Shown: positions 1-12,451, counted from the stretch's first letter. The stretch: DNA of 64,000 nucleotides from Embiotoca jacksoni (GCA_022577435.1 JAKOON010000007.1:20063866-20127865), one strand, 5' to 3'. The notes: generated by a model not told the origin, from the sequence alone. Numbers and translations are program-made.

Positions 1-2295
1 AAAATATGCAGTCAGGTCATTAAAATACTGTCCATCATCTGTCTTTTAATCTAGCCAAAGTCTATGAAGCAGAGCAGTTTGACAGACATCTTATTAGGCG
101 ACAGACCAGACGAGGCTACAGGCACAATTAATCACCCTCGTGATTGCAGACATAACTTGATATGTACAGCTTGAAACTTTTTTCTTGTTTGCTGGTAGGT
201 GCAGGTTAAACTCTCTTGACAATTCTTGACATTTATCCCTTATGTATATTGTAAGCAGTGCAAATAATGTGATGCTGTTGACTGCATATGGCAACGATAC
301 AGCCGCTGTAGTAGAAAGTGGAAATGAGCAGACGGGGTAGGTTGAGTGGGGAGGTTTTTTTTCTGTCTTGTGTGTGTAGGGTTTTCCCCTAAATGCAGGG
401 AACATTAAAGAGATCTTATTATGGATTCAAACACTTGTCCTAAGAAGCAGTAATCAACTGTGTACTTGTCTAGCTACCTACCTTTGGCCTTCATTGCTAT
501 TGTCTGTTTCCCCTTTCTCATTATTCTTTTTTAAGCATCAATAAGTTAGAGAAAAGTTTGTTCTTTGTTTTGAGTTTTCTTTGTTTCCTCCCTTTATGAT
601 CTAGAGACCTTCTGCCACAGCAGTCTGTTCAGAAAAAGTTTGATTGTGGCATTTTACAGCCTTTCAATAGTTTCAAAAATGTAGTAAGTGCTATTGATAT
701 TTTGTTTGTAGTGTAATTACCTCATTTGCTGTTTTTGTTCAGTGAGAGAAGGGTTAGTTATACAGTATATAAGAGCAATGACACCTCCAGCCCACAAAGC
801 ACACAACCAATGATTCAAGTCTTAATGAGGGTTTATAATTACTGACTTACTGAATTAAAGACTGGCTTTTACTTTGCTATGTTCCTCAAGGTAAATTACT
901 CACAATTCTCTGACAACTTAGTTAACAAGTTAACCTCAGGGAGCAACTTCGTGGGGAAGAAACGCCCGACGGAGTTGGTCCCGGTGAGAACTTCTCCCTC
1001 CACAGCTCCTGCGGCTCAGCAGGAACTCTCACTGGAAAAACTGATAAATTCACTCGATATCTCTTGGGAATCTCAAAATGTCGTACTTTGCTCCAAATCT
1101 TGTCTTCCTCATGCACCTGTCTTAGCTGCGGGGTCTCCGGTAGCTGAGTGCGTGGTTCAGAGAGTGGGAGGGGTGGCTAACGGCTCTGCTACGTGCAACC
1201 GCAAAATTTGAGATACTACTTTGTTTCGTGTGCTGTGCTGAATGCTACAGCCTCAAAGGGCGACTAGTAACCCTACGGTGGTTATACCCTTCTTACGCCA
1301 GCAACTATGAACATTAAGGGACATTTATATATAGCCTACATTTGTTTCACAGTTTATCAATCCTAGGCTGTTTCGCTGTTTAACTGTGAAATAAAGTGCA
1401 GGTGAGGTGCCTATTGTTGCTTTCAGAAACAGTAACTGACTCCAGTGAGGAACAATACAGAATTGGATTTAAATTATAACAAGTAAACATTGGTTGGTGA
1501 AAGGATCATGTAGGTACTTGGGTTTCTTAGCTCAATGGAATCTTAGAATACACATCTGCATCTGCAATAAATATTTTATATAAGTAATGCATGTTTACAG
1601 TGGAAATGTAGCTGGAACTCAGAAGTGTGAGGTACTGTGACATAGCATCCAAGTCCCCTGAGAAAAAGAGTCACTAGAGCTGCATTTCTTTAGGATACAG
1701 GTTTTTGTTTTTTTCCAGGTTCAGTGAGTTTAGGACAGGACACAACTTATTTTCCAGTTGCTGATGCAGATGTTTTGGGTGAAACAACACATCCTTGCAA
1801 GCTTTGCAGTTTTCTGTAATGACAACAAGAAAAGGTTTATTTCATAACTTCTCAAACCAGTGATTCAGTATAATCTGCTTTGCCATTGTCTGTGTCTCTG
1901 TATAGTATCTTCCAAACAGTCAGAATTTTGCCCAAAATAAAGCTAAATGTGCTATAAGAGGGACTTCCTTTCAGTCCCTCCACAGTTTGATTTATTTTGG
2001 ATAGAAGATCTCTTCCTGGCTCATGTTGCAGCATCTGCAGTGTGATTAAATACCTTCTGTCTGCGACATTTCCTCCTCCGTCAGCTCAGTCATTCATATA
2101 TCTGTCTGTCTGCCCTCTCGTCTGCTGACTCTCAGTGTGTTTCAGTCTCTTCCTCCGCCTGTCCGCCCGTCTCTCTCAGGACCCAACAGAGACAAGTTGA
2201 GACAGTGTAATGGCCTGAAGAAGATGTACTTAAAGACGGCATGACAACACGCTGTCTGGTACTGAACAGATCAGTCAACGTCACGCAGGAAGAAT

Positions 2296-2296
<1 letters not shown>
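1..2296. other. Unassigned AT-rich non-coding DNA
   Basis: No gene, RNA or recognisable transposon is seen. A 110-codon open frame at 879-1211 (+) lies in a locally CpG-richer stretch (about 940-1210) but shows no known domain, and a 103-codon frame at 94-405 (-) looks like chance. A pyrimidine-rich stretch at 2100-2180 precedes the CA tract. Introns or intergenic DNA are equally possible. Confidence 0.6.

Positions 2297-2377
<81 letters not shown>
2297..2377. repeat. (CA)n microsatellite, about 40 units, uninterrupted
   Basis: An uninterrupted CA dinucleotide run of 81 bases. The Cys-Val and Thr-His frames that cross it are artefacts of the dinucleotide. Confidence 0.98.
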
Positions 2378-2379
<2 letters not shown>

Positions 2380-5063
2380 GCCAATCTGTGAACAAGACAA
2401 AGTTAAAACGAAGTTTATGGCGGCTTTTAATTTGAAACAAATTCAGCAAGTCAGTGCATTCGGCAAACCAATGCTTACTTCATGAGTCAGTCACGTGGCA
2501 TTAGGTTCTGGTGATTTGTTGGTGCCGCAGAATGTCACCATGACACATTATATTAAGGGAGCAGTGTGTAGGATTTAGTAGCATCTTGCTCAGAGGGTGC
2601 AGATAGAAACTAACTGAATACCCCACTTTTTTTTTTACATTTACATGTTACACAGTGTCCCAACTTTTTTTGGAAACAGGGTTGTATTATATTCCGTTTC
2701 CGTTTCACATAAATGCAAACACACTGAATCTTAAAAACCTCGCACAAGCAAGGCGACTTCAGTTTTTTAAATCTTGCACAGCAGATGCTCTCCCCTAGCT
2801 GGGAACTACTGTACCTATGTGATTACAGGACTTAAGGCTATGTGCTACATTATTATTCTAAGAACTTTAAATCCATTATCTCCTACAGTTTTCTATCCTA
2901 CAGGGGATGCAATTTATTTGATCTCCTCCCTCTGGCAGCTCACCTTTTAGATATGAGCACCATACCTTGTGGTCTTAATCCCCAGCAAGAAAACTGTAAA
3001 AATAAATTCAGGAGTTTAGTTAAATTGTTATTGTAAAAGACGTAATGGCCTTGTAGGTCCTTCTTTTTTTTTTCCCATATATATATATTTATTTTCTTTT
3101 TACCCTCCTGGCAATATGATGGCCAATTTTATAGTGTTCTCAAGTCTGCAGTTTCATAAATCAAAAATAAACTAGGAAAATGTTATGTCTGTAAAAGTGC
3201 TGCTCTAGCAGGTATTCCAGGTGTGACTTTTTTTCCATACACTTCAACAAAAGATGCGAGCACAATTTCATGAAGCACAATCAAGTAGTTCAGAAGCTGC
3301 TCCTGTTGGGTGCAAATGGAGCGTGGCACAGTGACGTGCACGGCGCAGGGGGGAAAGCGAGGTGCTGATGTAACGTAACTTGGCATACTTACTCATGAAG
3401 CTCAGAAGCAAATACAAGACTAGCTATTTCCCCCTGTTTCCAATCTTCATGTTGAGCTCGCTTCCTGTTAAACCAGAGAGACTTTCTTTAAGCCTTTCGA
3501 GAGTGCAAATGACAAATGGGGCTTGTGAATGTTACCTTTGTCACTCTGTGTCTGTCTCCCTCGTGCACCTACCTTTCTCCTTCTTTTGCATTAAATCTAC
3601 GTGTAACTCTGATCTGTTCTGAGATGCAAAGAATCCTAAATACCAAGGTTTTTCCCTCTGAGAGGATTTTCCTTCCTGAATAACTGATACATATTTCACC
3701 TTGTAAAATCAGGCAGGCCCAATGACATTTGCAGACACTTTTGACATAGGAAACATGCTGTGATGTATAAATGATAGCGTAATGTAATGCAAACAGAAAG
3801 CAGTGAGTGTTCCGTGCAGTATTTTAACAGCAAAATTGCAACTTGTGGTAAAAGTAAAGAGTTTTCTATGACATGTAGAATAAAGATTTGAATGAGTACA
3901 CCCAGGGGACTGAGAGGAGGACTCAGTCTTCATTTAGTGATCACTCTGCGGTTAGATTTATTACTTTGTATTACATTTCTCCTCCCAGACCACCTTTTCC
4001 TCCACAGTTAATTCTATCCAGACAGCGAAAATGGCAGTCTGTTTAGTGCTGCCTGTTTTATTTGCAAAGAAGGATCATAAAACTATGATATCCTCCCAGA
4101 TAATATTCTGTTGTCTCGGTCCCAAAACACAGCCAGGCTGTTAGACGGCAGCTGGCTCAGAATTAGAACAGATAGAGGGGGAACTTCCCTGTCTAGAATA
4201 TAAACTATCGTTGAGGTTGTCTTGGAAATAAGCAATGTTGTACGCGTGGGAAGTCTTTCCAAAAGTCAGACTGGAGCATGGCAGCAAGGTGCAATGATTC
4301 CAGAGAAGTGCTGGCAGCAACCTGCCCTGCTGAAGTGTCCTTGAACAAGATCCCGGTTTACCTCCTGCTGCAGGGGAGCTGCACTATAGCTCATGCTGAC
4401 CTATGAAAACACAATGTTACAAAATTTCTGCATATTCAAATACATTTTACGTTATGTAGGCATTAGAGCTTGATGGATGGATTATGAGCCTGGATGATTA
4501 TGGGATCCGATATTCATACATTTTCCAATTACTGCAATTGGTATTTTGTCTGATCTGATTATTAATTAAATACATTATTTGTAAACAATGTGCTCCTTTG
4601 ATTCTGGTGCAGCCCATTGATACCGATTAAGGAAAACTGGATACCAGATAACAAGATGGTGCTTAATTCATTTGAATGAAAACTGCTCATGGTTTATACT
4701 CTACACACATTTTCCAAGCTTCCGCCTTGAGATACCTGGATGTCCCACACACTTTTGCAAATGTGGGCCAATAGAACATCCTCCATCAACCTGTCAATTT
4801 GCAGTTTACATCCCTCTCTGTCCAGACTCTAAGACTTTAAAAATGTTCAGCCATTAAAGCTGATTCACAGTAGACAATGCTAATATGTATGTTGTGGCAA
4901 AGAAACTTGGATGCTTCAAACACATCTTCAACCTGACAGCACAGCAGATCTATACAATCACCACAGTTTCAAGATTATTGTCACCAGTTCAGTAGCCGAC
5001 CAAATGTGAAACATGATCACAACTGACCCTTCTGATCCTGAAATATGGCACTGAATAAACTGA
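2378..5063. other. Unassigned non-coding DNA with one transposon-end fragment
   Basis: AT-rich sequence without a convincing gene. It holds a Tc1/mariner-like terminal fragment at 2641-2690, a T-run with an AT dinucleotide stretch at 3062-3090, and a 67-codon minus-strand frame at 3183-3386 that has no recognisable domain. Confidence 0.55.
2641..2690. mobile_element. Solo terminal fragment of a Tc1/mariner-type element
   Basis: The stretch holds the words GTCCCAAC, a T-run, then GGAAACAGGGTTGTA, which resemble the terminal inverted repeat of a common teleost Tc1/mariner group. A related but more decayed element lies at 38600-39490, where the same GTCCCAACTTTTTGGA core is found near the 3' end. 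No internal transposase sequence is present here, so it is an orphan end. Confidence 0.45.
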
Positions 5064-5700
5064 CTGAAAGGTCATGTTCACAGGGGATGTGATAGTATGG
5101 TGACCTTGATCTTTGACCCCTATATCTAATAAATTCAATTGTGAGTCAAAGTGAATATTTGTGCCAAATTTTAATAAACTCCGTCAAGGCTTTCCTGAGA
5201 TATCGCCTTCATAAAGGATAAAGGTGATCTAAAAGTGACCTTTACCTTTGACCCCTAACATCTAATAAATTCAGTGTTCAGTCAAAGTGAATGTTTGTCC
5301 CAAATCATAAGAAATTCCCAAAAGGCGCTCTTGAGATATCACGTTCACAGGAATGGAACAGATGTAAGGTCACAGTGACCTTGACCTTTGACCCCCTAAT
5401 GTTTAATCCATTCATCCTTATGTCAAAGTGAACATTTGTGTCAAATTTAATGAATTCTCCGAGGGCTTTTCTTGCGATGACACGTTTGTGAGAATGGGAA
5501 AGACAGATCGGATAAATGTGAAGTCACAGTGACCTTAACTTTTGACCTCCAAAATCGAATCAGATAATGCTTCAGGCTAAGCGAACGTTTGTGCCAAATT
5601 TGAAGAAACTCCGTCAAGGCTTTCCTGCGATATCGCTTGACCATGATGAGGTGAGGTCACAGTAACCTTGAGCTTTGACCATCCACAAATTTATGCATGA
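5064..5700 (+). repeat. Tandem repeat, about five 133-154 bp units, rich in AGGTCA half-sites
   Basis: Five diverged direct units can be aligned on the words TGACCTTGACCTTTGACC, AAGTGAAYRTTTGTGYCAAAT, CTCCGTCAAGGCTTTCCTG and GAGATATCGC. The TGACC anchor falls near 5101, 5236, 5376, 5530 and 5663, giving periods of 135, 140, 154 and 133 bp. Each unit has one or more AGGTCA/TGACCT half-sites. The frames through it differ between units and are interrupted, so it is not coding. Similar repeat units are scattered in many fish genomes; that is recalled, not searched. Confidence 0.85.
5367..5393 (+). promoter_or_regulatory. Estrogen-response-element palindrome abutting a DR1 motif
   Basis: Bases 5367-5381 read AGGTCACAGTGACCT, a perfect palindromic consensus ERE (AGGTCA, 3-base spacer, TGACCT). 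Bases 5382-5393 read TGACCTTTGACC, the reverse complement of a DR1 (GGTCA A AGGTCA), the type of site bound by HNF4 and PPAR/RXR. Both lie in the third unit of the tandem repeat. Unit four (5522-5535) and unit five (5654-5668) keep one-mismatch versions of the ERE. Sequence match is direct; receptor binding is inference. Confidence 0.6.
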
Positions 5701-6158
5701 AACCTCGCCGAGGTCATAGCACGACTGCAATGTGATTTGCATTGTTAGTCATTTTTCCCATTTCACAACACTTTCATATTGTGATGTAACCGCCAACTAC
5801 TGAATATCAAGACAGTTACATCTCTAGCTCCAGTTGGTCCTGACATTATAAAAGGCCTTTTGCAGCTACGTCCATAAAGAAGGCAAGCAAAAAAAAAAAA
5901 AATACTTTCAGCAGAATTAAGATGAATGAAAGTGTCCTCACTATTCTAATCTATTCAAATTGTGGTGTCTGGAAGGACAGCTAGAGTCAGATAAATAGGC
6001 AGAGATGGCAAAATCAGATAAATGTAGAGAAAATGATGAAACAGAGAAAATACAAAGAACTACAGGACAGAAAAGACGGCGGGACAAAACAAGTTCAAAC
6101 ATAGACAAATGGAAAGAAAAAAGCAGCTAAAATGAAACACAATCAGTGGCCTTTTTTT

Positions 6159-6161
<3 letters not shown>

Positions 6162-6227
<66 letters not shown>

Positions 6228-6243
6228 TGTGTGTGCGTGCGTG
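6162..6243. repeat. (TG)n microsatellite
   Basis: Pure TG from 6162 to 6226, followed by an imperfect tail with CTGTGTGTGCGTGCG. No gene is associated. Confidence 0.97.
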
Positions 6244-8257
6244 TTAAAGTTATGAGCTCAGTGCTCCAAAGGCAAAGGAACAGATGGGAAAATAAATTAC
6301 ACATTTATCAGACAACAGGTGGAAATAACACGTGATGCCCTGAAAACAAACGTGTGTGTCTACTTGTATTATTCATATTCTGGTGACATAAATTGCTTTA
6401 CACGCTCATATAAAGTCCACATAATATAGTTCATTACTTCATTGGGTGAAGGTTATGGTCTGGCTCTCCAGAATATGAATGCAAGTCAATGTAATGTGCT
6501 CTGAAATGATTAAAAACATGCTATGTTATGAAAACCACTGCTACTAGCTTGTGACCTGTTTTTTTTTTAAATTATGAAGTAAGTGTGTGTGCATCAGAAA
6601 ACATTGTGATCTTCACACAAACACATGCACATGCACACGCACACACACTCACTCAGGTGCCTTGTCTTAGACAAAAGAAAAAGAAATGTCTTTGTACTTG
6701 TGTCTGCAGGCGACCATACATCCAGTTGTTGTGTTGTTATGAGTGAGGGTGACAGAGCGAGGTCCGGCCACAACAAAAGGGAAGCCACACAAACTTTATG
6801 GGGCATGCAGTGGCCCTGCTGTCAGCACTAATGGGAAACTGTAGCACGATGCTGGAGAGGAGGAGGGGGAGTGGTCTGCTGGCTGCTGCTGGATGGGTCG
6901 CTGGTTGTGTTTTGGATGTAATACCTATCTGCAGTGTGGGTGATGAAGCAGGTGGCAGCAGAAGAAAATGGAGAGGAAGCAGAATGGCAACCTTTTTATT
7001 TCCCTTCCCCTATCTCTTCACCCCTGTCTTTTTGACTGAGGTGCCTTCAGCAAGACAACGGCTCCAGTCGAGCCGCAGAGGCCAAATGGCACCAGGCAGG
7101 TTGTACAGCTCCCAGTGTATATGGCTGCACACCTGCTTCCACTTGTGTTTAAAAGTGAGACCCTCTATGTAGAATATCAAACAAAAATGTTTATACATTA
7201 TTCGTTTGTAGAATTATTTGGCACAATCCAGATGAAAACGAATTATGCTTTTGGTCTGTTGTGTGTCTAATCTGTGAAGGGAGACTCACCTCAAAAGCCT
7301 AAAATCACCTGAAAGGTTTCTGTTTTACTGACCAATAACCTCTCACCATTATGTGAGCTGTGAGTGTTGCATCACCAGAACAAAGTTGAAATTAGCATGA
7401 CATTGTTAAAATGCTGCAAAACATCTGGAGGGAGGAGGTCGGGGTGGACGGATGACTAAACTAAATGTGTGACTCATACACCCTCAGTTTCAGAGCCGTG
7501 AATCTATCATTAACAATGAGGTTTCTTTCAAGGAAAGGGAACCCAGTTTTAAGTGTATGAAAAGTATGATTTTTCATTGAATTTGTTAGATTGCTGTGTG
7601 CATATAAAAATGCAAGGATGGCATTCAATGGCCTCTATAATATCTCACTTCTTCTGAAACTCACTTTCTAAACAATATCAGACTGTTTTAGAATTATTGA
7701 AAGTACAGTGATCCCTGTCAGCACCATAGAGCTGGACATAACGCACACCAAACAATGGCAATATTGTGATCGATGATATTATGAATCATTATTAACATGA
7801 TATTAAAAATATCCTGACATAACAACAACAACAACAGCCTTGTTTTACTAAAAATGTCTAAAAGCATGCAGGCCTTTTATTCATGGAACTCTTATGAATT
7901 GTATGTTAATGACAGAGAAGGTAAGAAACTATGGTTTTACTTTGTATGCACTCTTCTTAATAGTAATTAACTATTGTTTCCATTGTATTGGTTTCTTAAA
8001 ATGGATGACACCGTTTGAATTTGTAGGTGTGGCAGAACTGTCATTCAGCCTGTACTTGTGCTGGTGAGTGTTTAGGAGTTAAGATGTGAGGACTTTGTTA
8101 TAGTTACAACCAGAAGGGTGCTAAGCGAGCCCAGACCTCAGCCAAGGCCAGCAGTCCACTCTTCTATGATATGTAATTCCTGGATCCGTCCCTTGATTTG
8201 GATCGACTCATCCTGTAGCCTTACTTCCAGTTTGGAAATAGGCCTATTAGTTTGTAC
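6244..8257. other. Unassigned non-coding DNA with an imperfect CA/TG patch
   Basis: An imperfect alternating purine-pyrimidine patch lies at 6583-6655 (TG run, then CACA interrupted by ATGCACATGCACACG). A 124-codon plus-strand frame at 6798-7172 in a GC-richer segment shows no known domain and no supported splice context. The rest is AT-rich with nothing recognisable. Confidence 0.55.
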
Positions 8258-8795
8258 CATAGACTGTATATAAAAGTGGACGTAACTTCCAGATCTGAAA
8301 AGTGAGGCAGATGTGGAAGTGTCTTAAACTGCCACTAGAGGTTGGCTCCAAAAAACCTCTGGCTCCATAGAAGATTCAACTTCTCTCTTAAATATTTGTC
8401 TTCATAAATTTTTTTCAGGAGTTATTTTAATTTTGCTAGCTAAGGTCCATCCTTCTTTTTAGTTTTCTGGGGGTCCATCTAAAAAAGAATCCATCATTAA
8501 TTAGAAAATAAGTCTCAAAAAGCAGCGTTTTTGGGGTTGTGTTTGTTTGATTGACAGGCTTGTGGTGCAGTCAGGTTATGGCGATCAGTTGGCAGGGCGT
8601 AGTATCATTGGATATCTAATCAGATCAAGTCAGATCCACCGCTTGCTCCCTCCAGTTCATTCAAATATGGTCACTTCTGGCTCCAAACCACTGTGGACTA
8701 GTAAGATGGCGACGGGCAAAATCCGAACTTGAGGCTTCACTATAACCGTTCACAAACCAACAGCTGATGTCACTTTTGGGTGCCACTTGGTTTTT
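8258..8795 (+). mobile_element. MITE-like repeat family, copy 1 (near full length)
   Basis: The 5' end is CATAGACTGTATATAAAAG. Landmarks in order are a GTGGACGTAAC start, GGTTGGCTCC, GGGGTCCATCT, TTTGATTGACAGGC, CAGTCAGGTTA, GTCAGATCCACCG, AAATATGGTCACTTCTGGC, GGACTAGTAAGATGGCG and CACAAACCAACAG. The same landmarks recur in the same order at 15634-15950 (+), 17540-18083 (-), 26215-26608 (-) and, in pieces, through 53160-59110. No coding capacity; open frames across it are shared between copies only because the repeat is. An end matching CATAGACTGTATATAAA suggests a TIR-bearing non-autonomous DNA transposon, but the second terminus is not clear. Confidence 0.75.
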
Positions 8796-10024
8796 ACATT
8801 GCTGTACGATAGCAAACAATCAGGTTGCACCAAAAACATAACCTCCTTGTTGGAGAAGGTTTTTAAGTTTATGGAGCAATAATGTTTCAAAGAAATAATG
8901 CTGTCAGTTTGACAACTGTCTGTTGTACTGTCACCCCCTCCATCCACTCTAACCTCCTCCCTACATTGAATCTGGGGCCCTGTAACAGTAATGCCCCTTT
9001 GCTACTATCATAAATACTTCTGCCGCTGTCACAATTAAATATAACCATGGGTCATAATAAGCTGCTTGCACAAACAACTTAAGGTTGCCTTTTTCTCTGA
9101 TAAGACCTTCTTTTACTAAAATACATACATAAAATAAATACATATCAAATACTCACAATTTCTGAAGTACGAAAGATGTTCAACTGAAGCAGGATAATGT
9201 CAAAAAATAACAGATAACCACAGGAGGGAAAATGGGGGAGAAAGAGAGAAGAAACAAATCAATGGAAAAACATTTCCCGTGGAAGACCTTGGATTCAACT
9301 GGAGCCCAACACAAAATGAAAATAAATGCTTGCCAACATCCATGCTTCCTGCCTCTCTCAGCTGTAAAAAGGGTGTTGTGGATTCAAGTGGACGTAAATT
9401 CCATTGTGATGAATAGCACCATTGATCCAGGCCATCGTTACCATTCTTCTTTATGTTTCCAATCATTTATTGTTATTTGCTATGAAGGAAGGCCTGCCTC
9501 CCCTAAAGACCACCATCCTTCTACATTTACTGCATCAAAGAGGGTATACACAAAACATTCATTCATTCACTCGTATATCTAATATTTGTTCTCCAATACC
9601 TTTGTTTCTTTCATGCATGGTTTTCTTTTCTTTTCATGACTTCTTTTCTTTTACCTTCAAGCGTCTTTCCTTGTTATTTTTTAATATTTTGTTGTTTTTG
9701 TTTTATTTCTTAAAATATGCACTGACTGGCCTGAATGGGTGCTAACATGTGGTTTATTTTTTGTGTGAAGAGACTAAAGTCGTATTCATTCATCCCGTCG
9801 GAATGTCATTAATGTGATTTTCCTACATCTACTTTCTGTTCCTTCTTTCTTCCACTGCTTAGAAAGTTCTGGTTTTCTAGCTCTGTACTGTCTTTCTTAA
9901 TTCAATCATTGCGCAAACTGCGAACAAAATCAGAAAAAGAAATGTGAATTAATGGCCATTTGATCTACTACTGTTCGATGAGTTAGTTCCTCAAGATGAA
10001 CAGCTGAGTTCCAGTTTGTCCCAT
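8796..10024. other. Unassigned AT-rich DNA
   Basis: No domain-bearing frame. Overlapping chance frames occur at 9200-9745. T-rich low-complexity sequence occupies 9600-9720. Confidence 0.55.
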
Positions 10025-10033
10025 TAAACTGTG

Positions 10034-12000
10034 AACTGGACTGAACTGGACTGTATCACAGAATACATCAAATTCTGTGAACACACCACCGTACCATCCC
10101 GGACTGTAAAGTGCTTCCCCAACAATAAGCCGTGGATCACCAGTGACCTGAAAGTTCTTCTTAATAAGAAGAAAGCAGCTTTCAGGTCTGGGGACAGGGA
10201 GGAGCTCAAAGAGAGTGCAGCGCCACCTGAAGGAGAAGCTCAAGGAGTGCAAGGACTCCTACAGGAGGAAGCTGGAGGCCAAACTCCAGCAGAACAACGT
10301 GAGGGAGGTGTGGACCGGTATGAAGGAGATTACTGGGTTCAAGAGGAGAGAGACAACCAGGGGGCTCCCTGGAGAGGTCAAATGAACTAAACTGTTTCTT
10401 CAACAGGTTTAGTTCACCACCCTCATCTGTCTCCTCCACACCTCACACCTTCCAAACACCTCTGCTGCCTCCCTCCCTCCCCCCTCTGCGCCCCCTGGTG
10501 AACTGCATAGAGCCCTCAATCACAAAGGGCTCTTCCTCCATCGACACCTCGACCCCCCCCCCCCCCCACACCCCTCACCCCCCTCTCTGTGACGACTGGC
10601 CAGGTTAGGAGACAGCTGGAGAGAATCCACCAGCGCAAGGCTGCAGGACCTGACGGCATCAGCCCCGTGGTCCTGAAGACCTGCGCCGTCCAGCTGGCTG
10701 AGGTCCTACAACACCTCTTCAACCTGAGCCTGAAGCAGGAGGAGGTCCCGGTGCTGTGGAAGACGTCCTGCCTGGTTCCTGTCCCCAAGAAGATGACTCC
10801 ATCTGGCCTCAACGACTACCGACCGGTTGCCCTCACATCTCATGTGATGAAGGTGCTGGAGAGGCTGGTCTTGGCCCACCTCAGGCCGCTGGTGAAATCT
10901 TCTCTGGACCCTCTGCAATTTGCGTACCAGCCTCGTGTGGGAGTGGACGACGCCATCATCTACCTGCTGCAACGAGCTCAGTCTCACCTGGACGGAACCG
11001 GTGACTCTGTGAGAATCACTTTCTTTGATTTCTCCAGTGCATTCAACACCATCCAACCACTGCTACTGAGTGAAAAGCTGCGGGTGGTGGGGGTGGATGC
11101 GTCCACCGTCTCCTGGATCACTGACTACCTGACAGGCAGACCACAGTTTGTCCGTCTGGGCAGTGTGCTGTCTGATACGGTGGTCAGTGGTACTGGAGCT
11201 CCACAGGGAACTGTTCTGTCCCCCTTTCTGTTCACCTTATACACAACTGACTTCTAGTACAACTCAGAGTCCTGCCATCTGCAGAAGTTCTCTGATGACT
11301 CTGCAGTGGTAGGATGTATAAGGGATGGACGGGAGGATGAGTACAGGGCAGTAGTGGAGGACTTTGTGGAGTGGGCGGGAAGAAATCACCTGCTCCTGAA
11401 CGTGGCCAAGACCAGAGAGATGGTGGTCGACTTCAGGAGGAAGACGATGGCTCCACAACCGCTGAGAGTTCTGGGAGAGGAGGTGGACATGGTTGAGGAG
11501 TACAAGTACCTGGTGTCTCCATCGACAACAGACTGAACTGGAAGACCAACATCAATGCTGTCTACAAGAAGGTGATGAGTCGACTCTTTTTCTTGAGGAA
11601 ACTTCGATCCTTCAATGTGTGCAGCGAGATGTTGGAGATGTTCTACCAGTCTGTTGTGGCCAGTGCTTTGTACTTTGCTGGGGTCTGCTGGGGGAGCAGC
11701 ATTGGAGCCGGTGACACCAACAGACTTAACAAACTGGTGAAGAAGGCCGGCTCCATCATCGGCTACAAACTGGACAGCCTGGAAAAGGTGGTGGAGAGGA
11801 GGACGCTGAACAAACTATTGTCCATATTGGATAATCCTGTCCACCCTCTCCACCACCTGCTGCAGGGACAGCGGAGCACTTTCTCTAAAAGATTCCTCCA
11901 GCTCTGCTGTCACAAGGACAGATACAGGAGATCATTCCTGCCCACTGCCATAAGACTTTACAATAACTCACCTCTGACAAAATCCATCACAGTACAATAA
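10034..12000 (+). pseudogene. LINE ORF2 reverse transcriptase, broken
   Basis: The longest open piece (10589-11257) carries RT motif A around 11021-11050 (FFDFSSAFNT) and motif B around 11201-11223 (PQGTVLSP). An in-frame TAG at 11255-11257 then interrupts the protein where a Gln codon would differ by a single C-to-T change. The same frame resumes directly with the catalytic FSDDS motif at 11287-11301. A one-base deletion near 11512, after EEYKYL, moves the C-terminal part (11572-12000, with MSRLFFLRKLRSF and SFLPTAIRLYN) to another frame. Upstream there are at least two more frame changes, near 10209 and 10381. The copy is therefore inactive. It may still resemble the family closely, since all other RT blocks are intact. 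Confidence 0.88.
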
Positions 12001-12003
12001 CAC

Positions 12004-12053
12004 TGTTGACTGTGTTTCTTGGTTTGTTTGTATATAATATATATAGATATATA

Positions 12054-12101
<48 letters not shown>

Positions 12102-12145
12102 ACTGTGTTTCTTGGTTTGTTGTATATAATATATATAGATATATA
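12004..12145. repeat. Duplicated 3' UTR block flanking a (TA)n run
   Basis: A block beginning GTTGACTGTGTTTCTTGG occurs at about 12004-12052 and again at about 12098-12145, separated by a TA run (12058-12096). Both lie in the 3' UTR of the LINE. Slippage at the TA run is a simple cause. Confidence 0.85.
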
Positions 12146-12236
12146 ATGTACTGTATATACTGTGCATTTTATAGTTTATATTTTATATTTATATTTTTTA
12201 CTGCTATTTTATTTTATTGCTTTTCTATTATTCTAT

Positions 12237-12312
12237 TATTCTATTCTATTCTATTCTATTCTATTCTATTCTATTCTATTCTATTCTATTCTATTCTATT
12301 CTATTCTATTAT
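12237..12312. repeat. (CTATT)n pentamer repeat
   Basis: About 14 tandem CTATT pentamers inside the LINE 3' UTR. They are flanked by looser TTTTA/TTATT repeats down to about 12345. Confidence 0.95.
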
Positions 12313-12408
12313 TTTATTTTATTTTATTCTATTATTTATATTATTATCTTATTGCTTCTGTATGCTGCTGTAACGAAAAAAAAATTCCCCTTGGGGATTA
12401 ATAAAGTA

Positions 12409-12451
12409 AATACCTACCTACATACCTACCTACCTACCTACCTACCTACCT
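12409..12451. repeat. (TACC)n tail of the LINE
   Basis: About ten tandem TACC tetramers with one TACA unit, immediately 3' of AATAAAGTAAA. Its place directly after the element end marks it as the LINE 3' tail rather than an independent microsatellite. Confidence 0.9.

Larger units (their letters stand above)
10025..12451 (+). mobile_element. 5'-truncated LINE of the Rex1/L2 (Jockey-superfamily) type
   Basis: The element starts inside the linker between endonuclease and reverse transcriptase (NNKPWITSDLK at about 10110-10152) and lacks the endonuclease core. It runs through a Pro-rich spacer (10400-10580), the reverse transcriptase and the conserved C-terminal region, then a 3' UTR with AT-rich duplicated blocks. 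Its end is TTCCCCTTGGGGATTAATAAAG near 12385-12406, followed by (TACC)n. 5' truncation is usual for target-primed insertion. Two shorter minus-strand pieces with the same style of end are at 38366-38560 and 44202-44292. Rex1 assignment rests on motif and tail recall and could be another L2/CR1-like clade. Confidence 0.85.

Noticed and set aside
2132..2485. Open frames of Cys-Val and Thr-His repeats
   Set aside because: They are translations of the CA/TG microsatellite; the same applies at 6132-6335, 22373-22679, 23469-23894, 27347-27562, 34050-34353 and 60356-60811.
6798..7172. 124-codon plus-strand frame
   Set aside because: Composition is low-complexity in its first part and no family is recognised.
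10706..11056. Minus-strand 116-codon frame opposite the LINE RT
   Set aside because: It is the antisense shadow of the reverse transcriptase; no independent domain.
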